Notes under the pieces: model-generated
What the model saw: only the letters and a program-made list of their open reading frames with translations
What the model was told of the DNA's origin: nothing
Databases searched by the model: none
Assembly: GCA_029204225.1 (NCBI GenBank)
Contig: CM055102.1
Coordinates: forward strand, 29,411,632-29,475,631
DNA length: 64,000 bases
Direction of reading: 5' to 3'
From: Diphasiastrum complanatum
Taxonomy: Eukaryota; Streptophyta; Lycopodiopsida; Lycopodiales; Lycopodiaceae
Program-made: the position numbers and the translations under genes
Shown here: positions 1 to 11,021 of the stretch, one piece after another
Layout: each line of letters opens with the position of its first letter
Position numbering within the stretch: the first letter of the stretch is position 1

Positions 1-879
1 TCACCAACACTAGAGGTAAGGCAACACCGTCATCATAAGAAATAAGCATCAAAACAGGAAAATCAGCATAAGGTACTGATTTTGGTGAGGCATGTGTGTT
101 TCCTCCAAGTTAAATAGATGCTTTGCTATCTCGCAAAGACTCGGACAGCCAACAAGAGGCTATAGCAGGCTGTCCAACAGTCACAAGATCACCAGCACTT
201 TGCTGTCCAAAGTGTTCCAAATGTGGACCTTGCTGTCCAAAAACCTTCCACGGGCCGTTCTCGATGCATAATAAGATGCTCATGATGTAACATAGGCTGA
301 AAATGATCAATAAACCATGGCTGAATATGCTGTTCACCATCTTCAAGAAAACAACCAGCAGCTTGCCACTTTGAACACCCAAAAAATCCAGCAACACACC
401 ACTTTGAACCAATGTACTAATTGACATGATTTTTCCCCCTCCTCCATTAGTACAAAATGGCTTCAAAGAATGCTTGATTTCAGCCTTTTCCAAAACATTA
501 ACTTGAGAACCTTTCTCATAAAGTTCTTACTAATGCATCCATCTGTGAACTCGAAGGGAAGGTCTCTTCTAAAATCTTAAAGGCCAATCGACTTATTGAT
601 TTATCATTTACATAAATTCATTCACATGCAGCAGAAGCACTGAGGGGTCAAGATGGGGAAACCATACCCCCCCCCCCCGAAGGATATTTCTTATCATTAT
701 GCAAAACCAATTCGCCTATGCCAATTACATATACATTAGATTCCAACAAGGGTCTCAAAATAGGAACATAAATTTACTTCCTTTCAATGGACTTAATTCC
801 AAAATCTAGCTTATCAAAAACATAGGATTTTCTTCATAAGTGTTAATTCTTTCGACATGCAATCATCAAGGATCATAGA

Positions 880-962
880 AACTTGACATGCAATCATGAT
901 TGATCATAGAAATTTGACATGCAATCATGATTGAAGTCTTGGAACTTGACATGCAACTGAAA
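880..962. repeat. Tandem repeat, about 31 bp
   Basis: Three to four degenerate copies of a unit that begins TTGACATGCAATCATGATTG and ends in GATCATAGAAA follow one another. The last copy diverges into CTTGACATGCAACTG. Confidence 0.7.
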
Positions 963-1871
963 AAGAGCAAGCTACAGTTACATGCAAGGGTAAATAAACA
1001 AACTGTAGTTACATGCAAGTGCAATCATCAGAGAAATGCACGCATGCAAAAGTTTCGAAGATCATAACACATGCATGCAACCAATTTTGGGGTTGTTTGG
1101 TAGTGGAAATCTTGAGTCAAGGTCATAAGATCATTTTGGACAGTTCATAACCTGTAGAAGGCCGAATTTGGAGAAGAAAGAGCTTTGTTTCATATTTAAT
1201 TGGTTGCTGGATTTTTGGTAGAAGTAGTGGGCCGAGTTAGAGGAATGGCCAAGACTAGATTATGGTGCAAATACTCCAAGAATGGAGATGTAGCACAAGA
1301 GAGATGGTGAAGATAGTCAAAGAGAAGAGAGAGAGAGAGAGAGATCCAAGAGGATTTGAGCTTCAAAATCCTTCAATCCAAAATTTAGCATAGCCTCCTT
1401 AAGCCAATGCTTCAATCTTCTTCTCCAAAGCACCTGTACACAAGAACAAACAAGAGGGAAGAGCTTGGATGCAAAATCAAAGAATCCTCTTGGTAGTGGG
1501 GTGCATTTCCACTTATATAGAGAGTGGAGAGTCATTCCAAAGTGAGTGAGGTGTCAAGTTCAAGTGCATGAGGTGTGGGGAAGACTCCAATTGGACTTAA
1601 GGTGAAGTGGAGTGCATGGATGAGGTGTATTAGTTAGAGAGGGTGAATGGGTGAGGTGTATTAGCTTGGGAGGGTTATTATGTTGATTTGGCATATGAAG
1701 TGAGAATGTAGGAGGGCGCCCCATTGTAGCAAAGTAGGTGGGAGGTAGGTGGTACAAGGTTTAATCTTGACTTTTATTTACATATAGTTTTTCATTTTCA
1801 CACCCAAGTGCAATCTTCCTAGGGAAAAGGCCAAAGTATATACCCATCTTGTTTTGCATAATAGTCATTAT

Positions 1872-1960
1872 TTCATTGGCACTTTTTTTCTAGAGGTTGC
1901 CCATCCTCAATCATGGTCATTGGCACTTTTTTGTAGAGGTTGCCCATCCTCAATCATGGT
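1872..1960. repeat. Direct tandem duplication, about 45 bp
   Basis: The unit starts TCATTGGCACTTTTTT, passes through AGAGGTTGCCCATCC and ends in TCAATCATGG. It occurs twice back to back, at 1872 and 1917, with a few differences. Confidence 0.8.
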
Positions 1961-2126
1961 GGAAAGGGTCAATAGGGTGATCAGACCCTTGGCCTTGTCC
2001 TGTTCTTTATAGACTCCTCTGAGCTTTCATTATAGACTTAGAAATAAGCCTTCTTTATAGACTCTTCTGAGCCTTCATTATAGACTTTGCCATAAGCCTT
2101 CTTGGATAACAGTCTTGAGCTTTGAA

Positions 2127-2296
2127 AGCTTCTTGTTCCAATTCTTGTCCTTCAGGCACTTTCAAGAGTAACCTGCACACACCTTCAAAGTAAGGTCAGT
2201 CCTGAAGCCCAAAAGGCTTCTTATTCTTGTTCTGGTTCTTCAGGTACTTTCGTGAGTACCTGCACATACCTTCAAAGAAAGATCAGTCCTTAAGCC
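2127..2296. repeat. Tandem repeat, about 88 bp, interrupted by the retroelement
   Basis: A unit running from GGCTTCTT through CTTCAGG, ACTTTC, CCTGCACA and CCTTCAAAG to CAGTCCTGAAGCC occurs at 2127 and 2215. The start of a further copy (GAAGGCTTCTTAGTTCT) lies at 8169, on the far side of the compound element. The repeat therefore acts as an empty-site reference for the insertion. Confidence 0.75.
2292..2296. repeat. 5-bp target site duplication, left copy
   Basis: AAGCC directly precedes the first TGTTGG terminus. The same five bases follow the last TAACA terminus at 8162-8166. Five bases is the usual duplication length for copia LTR elements. Confidence 0.85.
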
Positions 2297-2338
2297 TGTT
2301 GGAATATCAATCCACACTCTAGAGAGAACTATCAAACA

Positions 2339-2398
2339 GGGCGGATAGCTCAGTGGTAGAGCATCAAATCTGTATGGGTTCGAATCCTAGTCTGTCCA
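2339..2398 (+). other. tRNA-like module in LTR unit 1 (deleted anticodon arm)
   Basis: The A-box (TAGCTCAGTGGTAGAGC) and B-box (GGTTCGAATCC) are intact. About 13 nt of the anticodon and variable region are missing compared with the other copies, so it can no longer form a full cloverleaf. Confidence 0.8.
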
Positions 2399-2427
2399 TC
2401 CATATTATGATTTATGGATTTCTAACA

Positions 2428-2440
2428 TGGTATCAGAGCC
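2428..2440 (+). promoter_or_regulatory. Primer-binding site of LTR unit 1
   Basis: TGGTATCAGAGCC begins directly after the LTR end TAACA. It matches the reverse-transcription primer site of plant copia and TRIM elements, which is complementary to initiator-Met tRNA. Confidence 0.85.
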
Positions 2441-2588
2441 AAGTTAGACCTAACAGGTCATGGTGTCAAAGCCATGGTTAGGTGGCCCAAGTTGTGGGGC
2501 AGAGGTGACAGCTAGGACCCCAACCAAGTGTGGCTTGAGGGGGGTTGTTGGAATATCAATCCACACTCTAGGAGAGAACTATGAAACA

Positions 2589-2661
2589 GGGCGGATAGCT
2601 CAGTGGTAGAGCATCCCATCCAGTATGAGGGAGGTCTTGGGTTCGAATCCTAGTCTGTCCA
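2589..2661 (+). other. tRNA-like module in LTR unit 2
   Basis: This is a 73-nt cloverleaf-capable sequence. Its 5' GGGCGGA pairs over seven positions with 3' TCTGTCC, using two G-T wobbles. The D arm is GCTC/GAGC. The T arm has the canonical TTCGAAT loop. The anticodon stem carries one mismatch, and loop position 33 is C rather than T, so it is not an ordinary decoding tRNA. Confidence 0.85.
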
Positions 2662-2849
2662 TCCATATTATGATTTATGGATTTCTAACATGGCATCAGA
2701 GCCAAGTTAGACCTAACAGTTCATGGTGTCAAAAGCCATGGTTAGGTGGCCCAAGTTGTGGGGCAAGTGACAACTAGGACCCCAACCAAGTGTGGCTTGA
2801 GGGGGGGTGTTGGAATATCAATCCACACTCTAGAAAGAACTATCAAACA

Positions 2850-2922
2850 GGGCGGATAGCTCAGTGGTAGAGCATCTCATCCGGTATGAGGGAGGTCATG
2901 GGTTCGAATCCTAGTCTGTCCA
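2850..2922 (+). other. tRNA-like module in LTR unit 3
   Basis: This 73-nt copy has a fully pairing anticodon stem, TCTCA/TGAGG, around the loop TCCGGTA. The Pol III A and B boxes are intact. The formal anticodon would be CGG, but position 33 is C. The adjoining LTR is followed directly by the copia primer site and leader. Confidence 0.85.
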
Positions 2923-2951
2923 TCCATATTATGATTTATGGATTTCTAACA

Positions 2952-2961
2952 TGGTATCAGA
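2952..2961 (+). promoter_or_regulatory. Copia primer-binding site
   Basis: TGGTATCAGA follows the last LTR unit of block X. It then diverges from the spacer sequence (TCTGCAG instead of GCCAAGT) and leads into the copia leader. Confidence 0.8.
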
Positions 2962-3265
2962 TCTGCAGCAAGCTCGTTTGTTGGCGCCCTACCAGAAGAG
3001 GAGCTTCTCTGCTTTTTGTTGTGAAATTTCAGCATCTTGCTGATCTTTTCAAGTGGAGTTTGGATCAGCTTTTTTGTCTCTTTTCAGGGTGGAGGAGGGC
3101 GGCCATCAGAGATCTTGGATCAGCAATTTTTGGCACCCAAAAATCAGAGAAAGACATCTTGTGCTCCTATTTTCAGCTCTTTGTTTGCTACAAATGTTTG
3201 AGTAGATTTGGTTGTAAAAAGGCTCTCTTTCCTATCTACTACAAGCTGAAATTTTGTTGGAGGTA

Positions 3266-4330
3266 ATGGCTAAAGAATCAAAAGCTATCGGTTCTTTGTT
3301 TAGTGAAGATCGATTGGATGGCACAAACTACTCCCTGTGGAGTTACATGATGAAGAATCTTCTCATAGCGAAAGGGCTGTGGGATTTGGTCATCGCACAT
3401 GGCAGGGCCAATTAGGAGTTAAACCCGACTATTATAGGACTCATTTCTTGGAGATGGATGACGTGGGGACCCCTATTCTACCACGCTATTTAGATTCTGG
3501 ATTATCAACTACTTGTTTACGCTTTTCATTATATGTCAGCCTTGAAGGTACTTGTCTTTCCCTTGATGTCTTTGGCACCTCCTACACCTCGTGGATCATC
3601 ATCATCAACATTATCTTCTACATCTTCGGAAGAACAAAAGAAGTGGGATAGAAGGGATGCACAAGCACATTCTATGGTTGCTCTTGTTGTGAAAAGATCT
3701 ATCTTACCTCATATTAGGTCTTGTAAGACATCTAAAAGTGTGTGGGATACACTTTATACTATGTATAGAGTCAAAAATCTAGCAAGAGTGGTGTATCTTA
3801 GAAATCAGCTTTCTTTGTTGAAGATGCAAGAAAGGGATCAAGTGACCAATCACTTGACGAAGATCAAGGATCTTCGTGAGGAGCTTCTCAATATTGATGA
3901 GATAATTGAGGATGCTCAATTTGTTTCCATTACTCTCAACCCATTACCTTCATCTTATCTTCCATTTGTTTCATCTTTGAGTATCCCTCTTAGGGGACAA
4001 CAACTCTCCTTTGATGAACTTGTTGGGCTGCTTCTTCAAGAGGAGCAAACGAGGCAAAATTTTGCGGGTGACACTCAACAAGATCAAGCTTTCTTCACGA
4101 AAGGCAAGGGCAAAGGCAAGTCAAAAGGAAAGGGGAAGCCTCCTTCCAAGGACGAGCAAAAGCCCGTTGGAGGTCAAAATGTCAACACTCAAAAGAAGAA
4201 AGGAAAGTGCCATTATTGCAAGAAGTATGGGCACTCATCAAGGATTGTAAGAAGAAGCTTACGAAAGAGGAGAGTAAAGGAATTGATACTAGTCCTTCAC
4301 TTGCTACTTTGGAGTAAGAGCTTGAAGGTA
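3266..4330 (+). pseudogene. gag: Copia gag (broken)
   Basis: The start MAKESKAIGSLF is followed by LDGTNYSLWSYMM, the typical N-terminal motif of copia Gag. That frame stops after about 50 codons. The main Gag body resumes in another frame at about 3640-4240, with SKSVWDTLYTMYR, a lysine-rich linker and a zinc-knuckle start CHYCKKYGH. A one-base shift inside the knuckle moves the last Cys (KDCKKK) into the next frame. Gag would form the virus-like particle and bind element RNA. This copy cannot make a full protein. Confidence 0.85.
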
Positions 4331-4362
4331 GTGGTGATCTCTTCAACCAAGACTATGCTTTT

Positions 4363-6844
4363 GTGTCTAATACTGCTTCTACTAGTACTTCTACATCTAT
4401 GAGGAATTCAGGTTCTGTTTTGCAAGTTGCTGATTTTCAGCCCATTGAATGGGTGATTGATAGTGGTGCTACTCGTCATATGACTTCTCGCAAAGAAGCA
4501 TTCAATAAATTAGTGAAAGTGCAAAATGGAAGTAAGGTACAATGTGCGGATGATGCATCTTATTCTATTCATGGAATTGAAATTGTAGCCATCATTTTGC
4601 CTAATGGTGAAGAAAAGTACATTAAGAATGTGCTTTATGTTCCGAGAATCAAGAAGAATCTTCTTTCGGTTTCAACTATGTTGAAGCAAGGACTAGTTGT
4701 TGAGTTCAAAGAAGATAAGTGTCTTGTCAAGGATCCTAAAAGATCACTCTTGATTATTGTTTCGGGAACGATGCATGTTGGCTTATTCATTATGGATACC
4801 TATGAGCGACGAATTCCCTCTACATGTCTTGTTGCTTCTACATCACAATCATTGGAGTTGGCTGAATTGTGGCACGCAAGGTTTGGGCATCTCAACTTTG
4901 CAAGTTTGAAGAAGCTGAAGACATTTAATATGGTAGAAGACATTCCTACTATTGAGCAGCTGAAAGGGCATGTATGCGAGGGGACGGTGCATACTTGGAA
5001 AGTTTCAAAGGAAACCTTTTCCAATTGATGGAACTATAAGGGTTCTTGATGAATTTGATTTGGTTCACAGTGATGTTTGTGGTCCAATGAGGACCGAATC
5101 CATTGGAAAGTGCATCTATTTTGTGACTTTTATTGATGACTTTTCCTGTTTTACATGGATCTATCCTATGAAGGCTAAATCGGAAGTTTTTCAACATTTC
5201 AAAGATTTTCTAGCAATGGTGGAAAATCAGTTTGGGCATTCTTTGAAGACCCTACGCACCGATCGAGGAGGGCAATACATTAAAAATACGTTCGGTGCAT
5301 TTCTTCGAGAAAAGGGAATTCTACATCAAAGGACAACTCCCTATATGCCTCAACAAAATGGTGTTGCCGAGCGAAAGAATCGCACACTTATGGAGATGGC
5401 CCGTTGCATGCTCAAAGCAAAGCAACCGTTGTCCTACTAAAGCATTGAAAGTATTCAAGTATAAGGCAGATGGTACCATTGAAAGGTACAAGGCAAGGCT
5501 CGTTGCCAAAGGCTATGCTCAGCAAAAGGGGATTGGTTATGAGGAGACTTTTTCTCCTACTGCTCGGATGACTACCATGAGGGTAGTAACCTCTTTGGCT
5601 GCCCATTTTGGTTGGTGTTTGCGGCAACTTGACATAAAGACAACATTCCTCAATGATAATCTCAATGAGGAAGTGTACCTTCAACAACCTGCTGGTTTTT
5701 TGGTTGAAGGCCAAGAAGATAAAGTTTGTCTTCTCAAGAAGACACTTTATGGACTGAAGTAAGCTCCGAGGATGTGGTATCAAAAGATACATGCCTACTT
5801 TTGTGATCGAGGGTGTACTAATAGTCCTAGCGAATCTACTCTTTATGTCAAGCATACTTCAGATTATATCATCATTATTTTGCTTTATGTTGATGATATT
5901 ATTATTACGGGAAGAAATGAGCAGCAGATTGATGCCGTAATACTTGATCTTGGTATGGTTTTTGAAACCTCAGATTTAGGCCTATTGCACTTTTATCTTG
6001 GTCTTGAATTTGTACAAGAAGGGGCTGGAATTTTCATCTCTCAAGAACGCTACATTGGGCAGGTTTTGAAGCGGTTCAAGATGGAAGATTGCAAGCCGGT
6101 TGCTACACCTATGGAGACAGGTCTGAAATTAAGTAGTCAAGGTGATGATGAATCATTTGACACTTCTTTATATTGTCAAGCTATTGGCTGTCTCATTTAC
6201 CTATGTAATTCAAGACCGGACATTTCTTATAGTGTCTCACTCATGAGTCAATTCATGCATGCCCCGATGACATCACATTGGAAAGCGTTGAAGAGGATCT
6301 TTCGATATCTTCAAGGAACAAGAAGTCATGGACTGGTTTTTCCTGCTTGTGATGATGCATGTTTGGTTGGTTTTAGTGACTTGGATTGGGGTGGAGATCA
6401 AGATACTAGACGCTCTAAAGTGGACATTGCTTTTTCTATGGAGATTTTGCAATTTCTTGGTCAAGTAAAAAGCAGCCCACTGTTGCTACTTCTTCTAGTG
6501 AGGCAGAATATAGAGCGATATTTTCAACCACAACGGAGTGTTTATGGCTGAGAAGACTACTTGTTGACATGAAGTTTGGCGAGCCCTCAGCCACTCTTAT
6601 CTTGAGTGATAGTCAAAGTGCTATTGCCATTGCACGGAATCCTGTTTTTCATGCGAGGATGAAGCACATCAAGATCCATTATCACTTTGTTCGGGAGAGA
6701 CTTCATAATGGCGACATTTTACTTGAATATTGTCCTATGGGGGATAATATTGCGGACCTCTTCAGTAAGGCATTGCCTAGAGTCAGATTTGAAGCTTTAT
6801 GCAAAGCTTTAAATTTGATACCACGTGCTGGTTTTGTTACATAG
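4363..6844 (+). pseudogene. pol: Copia pol: protease, integrase, reverse transcriptase, RNase H (broken)
   Basis: In order: protease WVIDSGATRHMTS (about 4447); the GAG-pre-integrase motif ELWHARFGHLN, with a frameshift near 4975; integrase core with HSDVCGPM, RTDRGGQY and NGVAERKN (the D, D, E residues), cut short near 5440. A deletion then fuses it directly to reverse transcriptase, which carries YKARLVAKGYAQ, a stop at LK*APR (about 5760) and the catalytic YVDDIIITG (about 5890). RNase H is split by a frameshift near 6440 and ends after ADLFSKALPRVRFE at 6844. It is dead, but the domain order protease-IN-RT-RH identifies copia. Confidence 0.9.
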
Positions 6845-6863
6845 TGAAGATTTCAGTTTTCTC

Positions 6864-6874
6864 ATTAAGGAGGG
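6864..6874 (+). promoter_or_regulatory. Polypurine tract
   Basis: ATTAAGGAGGG lies just after the pol end and immediately before a TGTTAG terminus. This is where plus-strand synthesis is primed in LTR elements. Confidence 0.75.
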
Positions 6875-7405
<531 letters not shown>

Positions 7406-7496
7406 TGGTATCAGAGCCAAGTTAGACCTAACAGTTCATGGTGTCAAAGCCATGGTTAGGTGGCCCAAGTTGTGGGGCAGGTGACAGCTAGGACCC
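7406..7496 (+). repeat. Partial TRIM spacer
   Basis: It begins with the primer site TGGTATCAGAGCCAAG and matches the other spacers up to GCTAGGACCC. The final 26-27 bases, which hold the G-rich tract and the first two LTR bases, are missing. The next unit therefore starts TTGGAATATC. Confidence 0.8.
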
Positions 7497-7536
7497 TTGG
7501 AATATCAATCCACACTCTAGAGAGAACTATCAAACA

Positions 7537-7609
7537 AGGCGGATAGCTCAATGGTAGAGCATCCCATCCGGTATGAGGGAGGTCCTGGGTTCGAATCCTA
7601 GTTTGTCCA
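7537..7609 (+). other. tRNA-like module in LTR unit 4
   Basis: This is a 73-nt copy with point changes: the first base is A, the D loop has AATGG, and the 3' acceptor strand has TTTGTCC. The A and B boxes are still recognisable. Confidence 0.8.
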
Positions 7610-7798
7610 TCCATATTATGATTTATGGATTTCTAACATGGTATCAGAGCCAAGTTAGACCTAACAGGTCATGGTGTCAAATCCATGATTAGGTGGCCCA
7701 AGTTGTGGGGCAGAGGTGACAGCTAGGACCCCAACCAAGTGTGGCTTGAGGGGGGGTGTTGGAATATCAATCCACACTCTAGAGAGAACTATCAAACA

Positions 7799-7871
7799 GG
7801 GTGGATAGCTCAGTGGTAGAGCATCCCATCCGGTATGAGGGAGGTCCTGGGTTCGAATCCTAGTCTGTCCA
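7799..7871 (+). other. tRNA-like module in LTR unit 5
   Basis: This 73-nt copy is nearly identical to unit 2. C4 of the acceptor stem is changed to T (GGGTGGA), and the B box is intact. Confidence 0.8.
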
Positions 7872-8059
7872 TCCATATTATGATTTATGGATTTCTAACA
7901 TGGTATCAGAGCCAAGTTAGACCTAACAGTTCATGGTGTCAAAAGCCATGGTTAGGTGGCCCAAGTTGTGGGGCAGGTGACAACTAGGACCCCAACCAAG
8001 TGTGGCTTGAGGGGGGGTGTTGGAATATCAATGCACACTCTAGAGAGAACTATCAAACA

Positions 8060-8132
8060 GGGCGGATAGCTCAGTGGTAGAGCATCTCATCCGGTATGAG
8101 GGAGGTCCTGGGTTCAAATCCTAGTCTGTCCA
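8060..8132 (+). other. tRNA-like module in LTR unit 6
   Basis: This 73-nt copy shares the TCTCAT anticodon-stem variant with unit 3. The B box has one change (GGTTCAAATCC). Confidence 0.8.
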
Positions 8133-8161
8133 TCCATATTATGATTTATGGATCTCTAACA

Positions 8162-8166
8162 AAGCC
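8162..8166. repeat. 5-bp target site duplication, right copy
   Basis: AAGCC directly follows the outer TAACA terminus and matches 2292-2296. Confidence 0.85.
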
Positions 8167-8526
8167 TAGAAGGCTTCTTAGTTCTACAAGTATCAATGCC
8201 TTGTTACTCAAATCATTGAAGCAATAAATTCATACAATATCCAAAAAAAATAATGGTCATTGGTAGTTTTATGTCATTAAAGTCTATATGGAGTTTGAAG
8301 CTGGAAAGTCTTTATTACTTTGGGGCAATTTGTCTCTACAAATTACACCATCATTTGCAACAAATGGCTCAAGAGAAGAAGAACGCTCTACCATATCAAC
8401 ATTCCAATGCAAATTTGTACTTGTAGAAAGACAATGATCAAACTTTGCATTCCTTTGCTCTTCTACCTTCAAAGAGGATGAAGTAGAGAGGAGAAAGCAT
8501 GATGATGAATCCTTTATTCGGTATAT

Positions 8527-8735
8527 CTATAAAAGTGTTTCCCAAGCACTTTTAGAGGTCTTGCAAAATCTCAAATGATATAAGATAGATCTTGTTACCG
8601 ATAAAATCTTGATCATCACGTCGATGCCAAACCTCAGCTTGCAATTCCATGAAGAATAGTTGGTGCCATCCAACATATCTTTGCCCGAACAAGTACGAAT
8701 TGCTCCCAAATCTCTTGCCATAAGAACTAGCCAAG
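8527..8735 (-). pseudogene. gag: Copia gag fragment
   Basis: MARDLGAIRTCSGKDMLDGT is followed by NYSSWNCKL, then an internal deletion to SILYHLRFCKTSKSAWETLL. Both pieces align with the Gag of the copia at 3266, with the intervening residues missing. It is too short to function. Confidence 0.75.
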
Positions 8736-9586
8736 AAGATAAATTTTTTCAAACCCTAAATGTGCCCTAAAAGACACAAAAACCAGCAAGTATCAAATTT
8801 GAAAAATCAGCATCGGAATGTGTCAAAACCACACATTAGATGGATGCAGGAACTCGCCCTCCTACAGGCCTTGTGTGCTGAAAATTTCAGCCTGAAATTG
8901 CATTACAAACTCAAAAAACCAGCAAGCAAAGAATTAGGTTAGCCTCCAACAAAGCTTTTTCCGGAACCCTTCTGTCCTGCCAAAAAGTGTGAACAACACA
9001 CACACGGATAGGGCTGTTGCAAACACCCTACAAATGGTAATATGCTATCCAATTTTCAGCCTCGGAATGTGATCGGATCATCACAAAAAATTAGCGCCTT
9101 CTTCCACATCTGGAAACAAGCAAAAAGAAGCGGATTTTTACTTTGTAAAATCAGCAAGGGTGCTGATTTTTCAGCCAAATCAGAAGATAAAAATTGCTTG
9201 TAGATGGGCGGCCTCCTGCAAAGGAGCAAATCTGAAAAATAGGGCAGCAGCGGACCAACAGACGTAGGATAAACCTACACGGATGTGGGCAACCTAAAAG
9301 CAGCCCCCAAGAAGATAATTAATGGTGCCTTCCTGCAACCTGAAAAATCAGCAAACAACCAACTGATTTTTGGTCGCCCAAAATCCTATTATCTTCTTTG
9401 ATGTGTGGCGCCCTCTTGCAAAATGGAAAAGAGTCAAAATTGAACGGATCTTCACTCCAAAAAATCAGCGAAGGTGCTGAATTTTTGTGATCCCTAAGTG
9501 AAGACGATTGCTTTTGGTAGGGCGCCCTAAATCAAGCATAGAAGATCCATGGCTCTGATACCATGTTAGAAATCATAATATATGGA

Positions 9587-9666
9587 TGGACAGACTAGGA
9601 TTCAAACCCAGGACCTCCCTCATACCGAAATCCGAATGGGATGCTCTACCACTGAGCTATCCGCCC
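9587..9666 (-). other. tRNA-like module with an expanded anticodon arm
   Basis: It has the same GGGCGGA acceptor start, A box and discriminator region as the plus-strand copies. It carries a 7-nt duplication in the anticodon arm (80 nt in total) and a B box with one change (GGTTTGAATCC). The LTR around it is 9564-9708. Confidence 0.8.
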
Positions 9667-9715
9667 TGTTTGATAGTTCTCTCCAGAGTGTGGATTGATA
9701 TTCCAACGTGTGTAA

Positions 9716-10329
9716 TGAAATACTCACTTCTTGATCTTTAACTGTGCCTGTTAAATGAAACAGTTCATTAGGCAAAAAAGAAGCAGTATTAAAAGAACAT
9801 TCACACTCACAATCTTTACTTTTACCTTCAGGGATTTCTATCATCTGTGCCGCAGGATTCTTTCTCTCTGGACAAAATTTCATCATATGTCCAGGCTTAT
9901 TACAAATGAAACAGAGATTTTCTTTCTTAGCCTTCATCCGGGACATAGATTTTTTCAACTTTTTCTTCGGTTTCTGGGGTTCCGACCCCATTTGATCCAA
10001 TTCGTCAAAACATTTTGTTGCTCGGTTTGGATCGCACGTCTTTACCTTCTTGGATTTCAAAGTGGTTGGAATTTGTTGAAGTTTCTTCCTGGACGCCAGC
10101 ACCTCGTATGCTTTTTCTATCCGAAAAGCATCCTCGAGGCTTTGAAGCATATTCCTCCTACATTCGACGAATAGGTTTCAGGCTGAAACCCGAGGTTCAA
10201 AGAAGACATTTGGTTCAAAAGAACTTCCATCTGCTGATCTCTCATATTATTTCGATGGTTCATGTCATTGAGTGCCATACTCAACTGCTGGCAAATCTGC
10301 ATATATGATGGTGTAGCCGGATTTGGCAT
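9716..10329 (-). pseudogene. gag: Gypsy gag with zinc knuckle (broken)
   Basis: The N-terminus MPNPATPSYMQICQQLSMAL matches the Gag start of the gypsy at 43710. A zinc knuckle CFICNKPGHMMKFC (C-x2-C-x4-H-x4-C) lies near 9900, preceded by a Lys-rich stretch. Much of the central Gag is missing compared with the sister copy. The frame then runs toward the protease (GTVKDQEVSI), where it is cut by the copia insertion. Confidence 0.8.
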
Positions 10330-11021
10330 AGCCCGACCATCAATTTACAGGTCTGCTTGCTGGACAGGTCAAGAGGAGTACTAAACAGGCTGTAAAATTT
10401 CCCAGTACAATCCCCTTGTGGATTGAGAGCAATCCATCCCCCAAAAATCACCAAAAAAGGCTATTTTTTTGGCTTTTTTCTGCCTTCTACAAGCTCAGTT
10501 CATGGAATTCTTGGCTCTAACTTCAGGGACATCAACTTTTGCCAAGCTCTATAGGCGTTTTACAGGATCCTACTGTGCAATGTTATGAAAAAACTAGCAA
10601 AAATGATGATTTTTGACTATTTTCCAGTTTTTTCTTCACCATAAAGTGGAAATTCATGATATGCAACTCTTTCTCACCCACATGCAACTCAATTTATAGG
10701 ATTATAGCCATCCTAATGATTTGATCTTGCTGGATTTTAGCTCTTACTATCAATTTTTAGCCAAAAATCATGAAAAACAAGCAATTTTTGACCAAAAACA
10801 TAGCCTAGAACCATAAATCATGAAAAGAACGGCATGCATCATTAATTTCATCATTAATGATCCCTAGACTGAAAGTACACTTGTTGGAAAATTCAGATCT
10901 ACCAAAGATTTGAGCTACATAGGCAAAAGCTCCAAAAAAGCATCGCAGATTGGCTTCCAAGGACAATCTCCCATAAAACACCAGAGAATTTCGATCTTCG
11001 TAAGCCTTGCTCTGATACCAA

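Larger units (their letters stand above)
1..2291. other. Non-coding left flank
   Basis: I find no exon-like coding sequence on either strand. The open frames here are short and have no recognisable motif. The stretch holds a run of 11 C at about 669-679, short GA and CT runs near 1325, and several local tandem duplications listed separately. It could be part of a 5' intron of the DDI1 gene further right, but no exon is visible to prove that. Confidence 0.6.
2297..2951 (+). repeat. Left terminal block X: LTR-spacer-LTR-spacer-LTR
   Basis: The LTR-like units are 2297-2427 (131 bp, with a deletion in the tRNA-like part), 2546-2690 (145 bp) and 2808-2951 (144 bp). The spacers are 2428-2545 and 2691-2807. 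Spacer 1 carries the variants AACAGGTCATGG and CAGAGGTGACAGC. Spacer 2 carries AACAGTTCATGG, AAAAGCC and GTGACAAC. The same variants occur in the same order in the right block, so the trimer was copied as a unit. Confidence 0.85.
7497..8161 (+). repeat. Right terminal block Y: LTR-spacer-LTR-spacer-LTR
   Basis: The LTR units are 7497-7638 (lacking the first TG), 7757-7900 and 8028-8161. The spacers are 7639-7756 and 7901-8027. The spacer variants (AGGTCATGG with CAGAGGTGACAGC, then AGTTCATGG with GTGACAAC) and the TCTCAT variant of the last unit repeat those of block X in order. This argues for block duplication after the trimer had formed. Confidence 0.85.
8284..9708 (-). mobile_element. Copia 5' part with a tRNA-bearing LTR, minus strand
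   Basis: Read on the minus strand, the LTR runs 9708 to 9564. It is followed by the primer site TGGTATCAGAGCCATGG, complementary to initiator-Met tRNA and better conserved here than in the plus-strand copia. A leader of about 800 bp follows, rich in GGCGCC and CTGATTTTTCAG motifs, then a truncated gag. The element interrupts a gypsy protease region whose sequence resumes at about 9709. No pol or 3' LTR remains. The exact low-coordinate end is uncertain. Confidence 0.75.

Noticed and set aside
110..493. 127-codon minus-strand open frame as a gene
   Set aside because: It has no recognisable motif and a low-complexity composition, and there is no support from neighbours.
2589..2661. A functional nuclear tRNA gene
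   Set aside because: It lies inside an LTR-like repeat present seven times here with element boundaries on both sides. The anticodon loop has C at position 33, and some copies have deletions or insertions in the anticodon arm.
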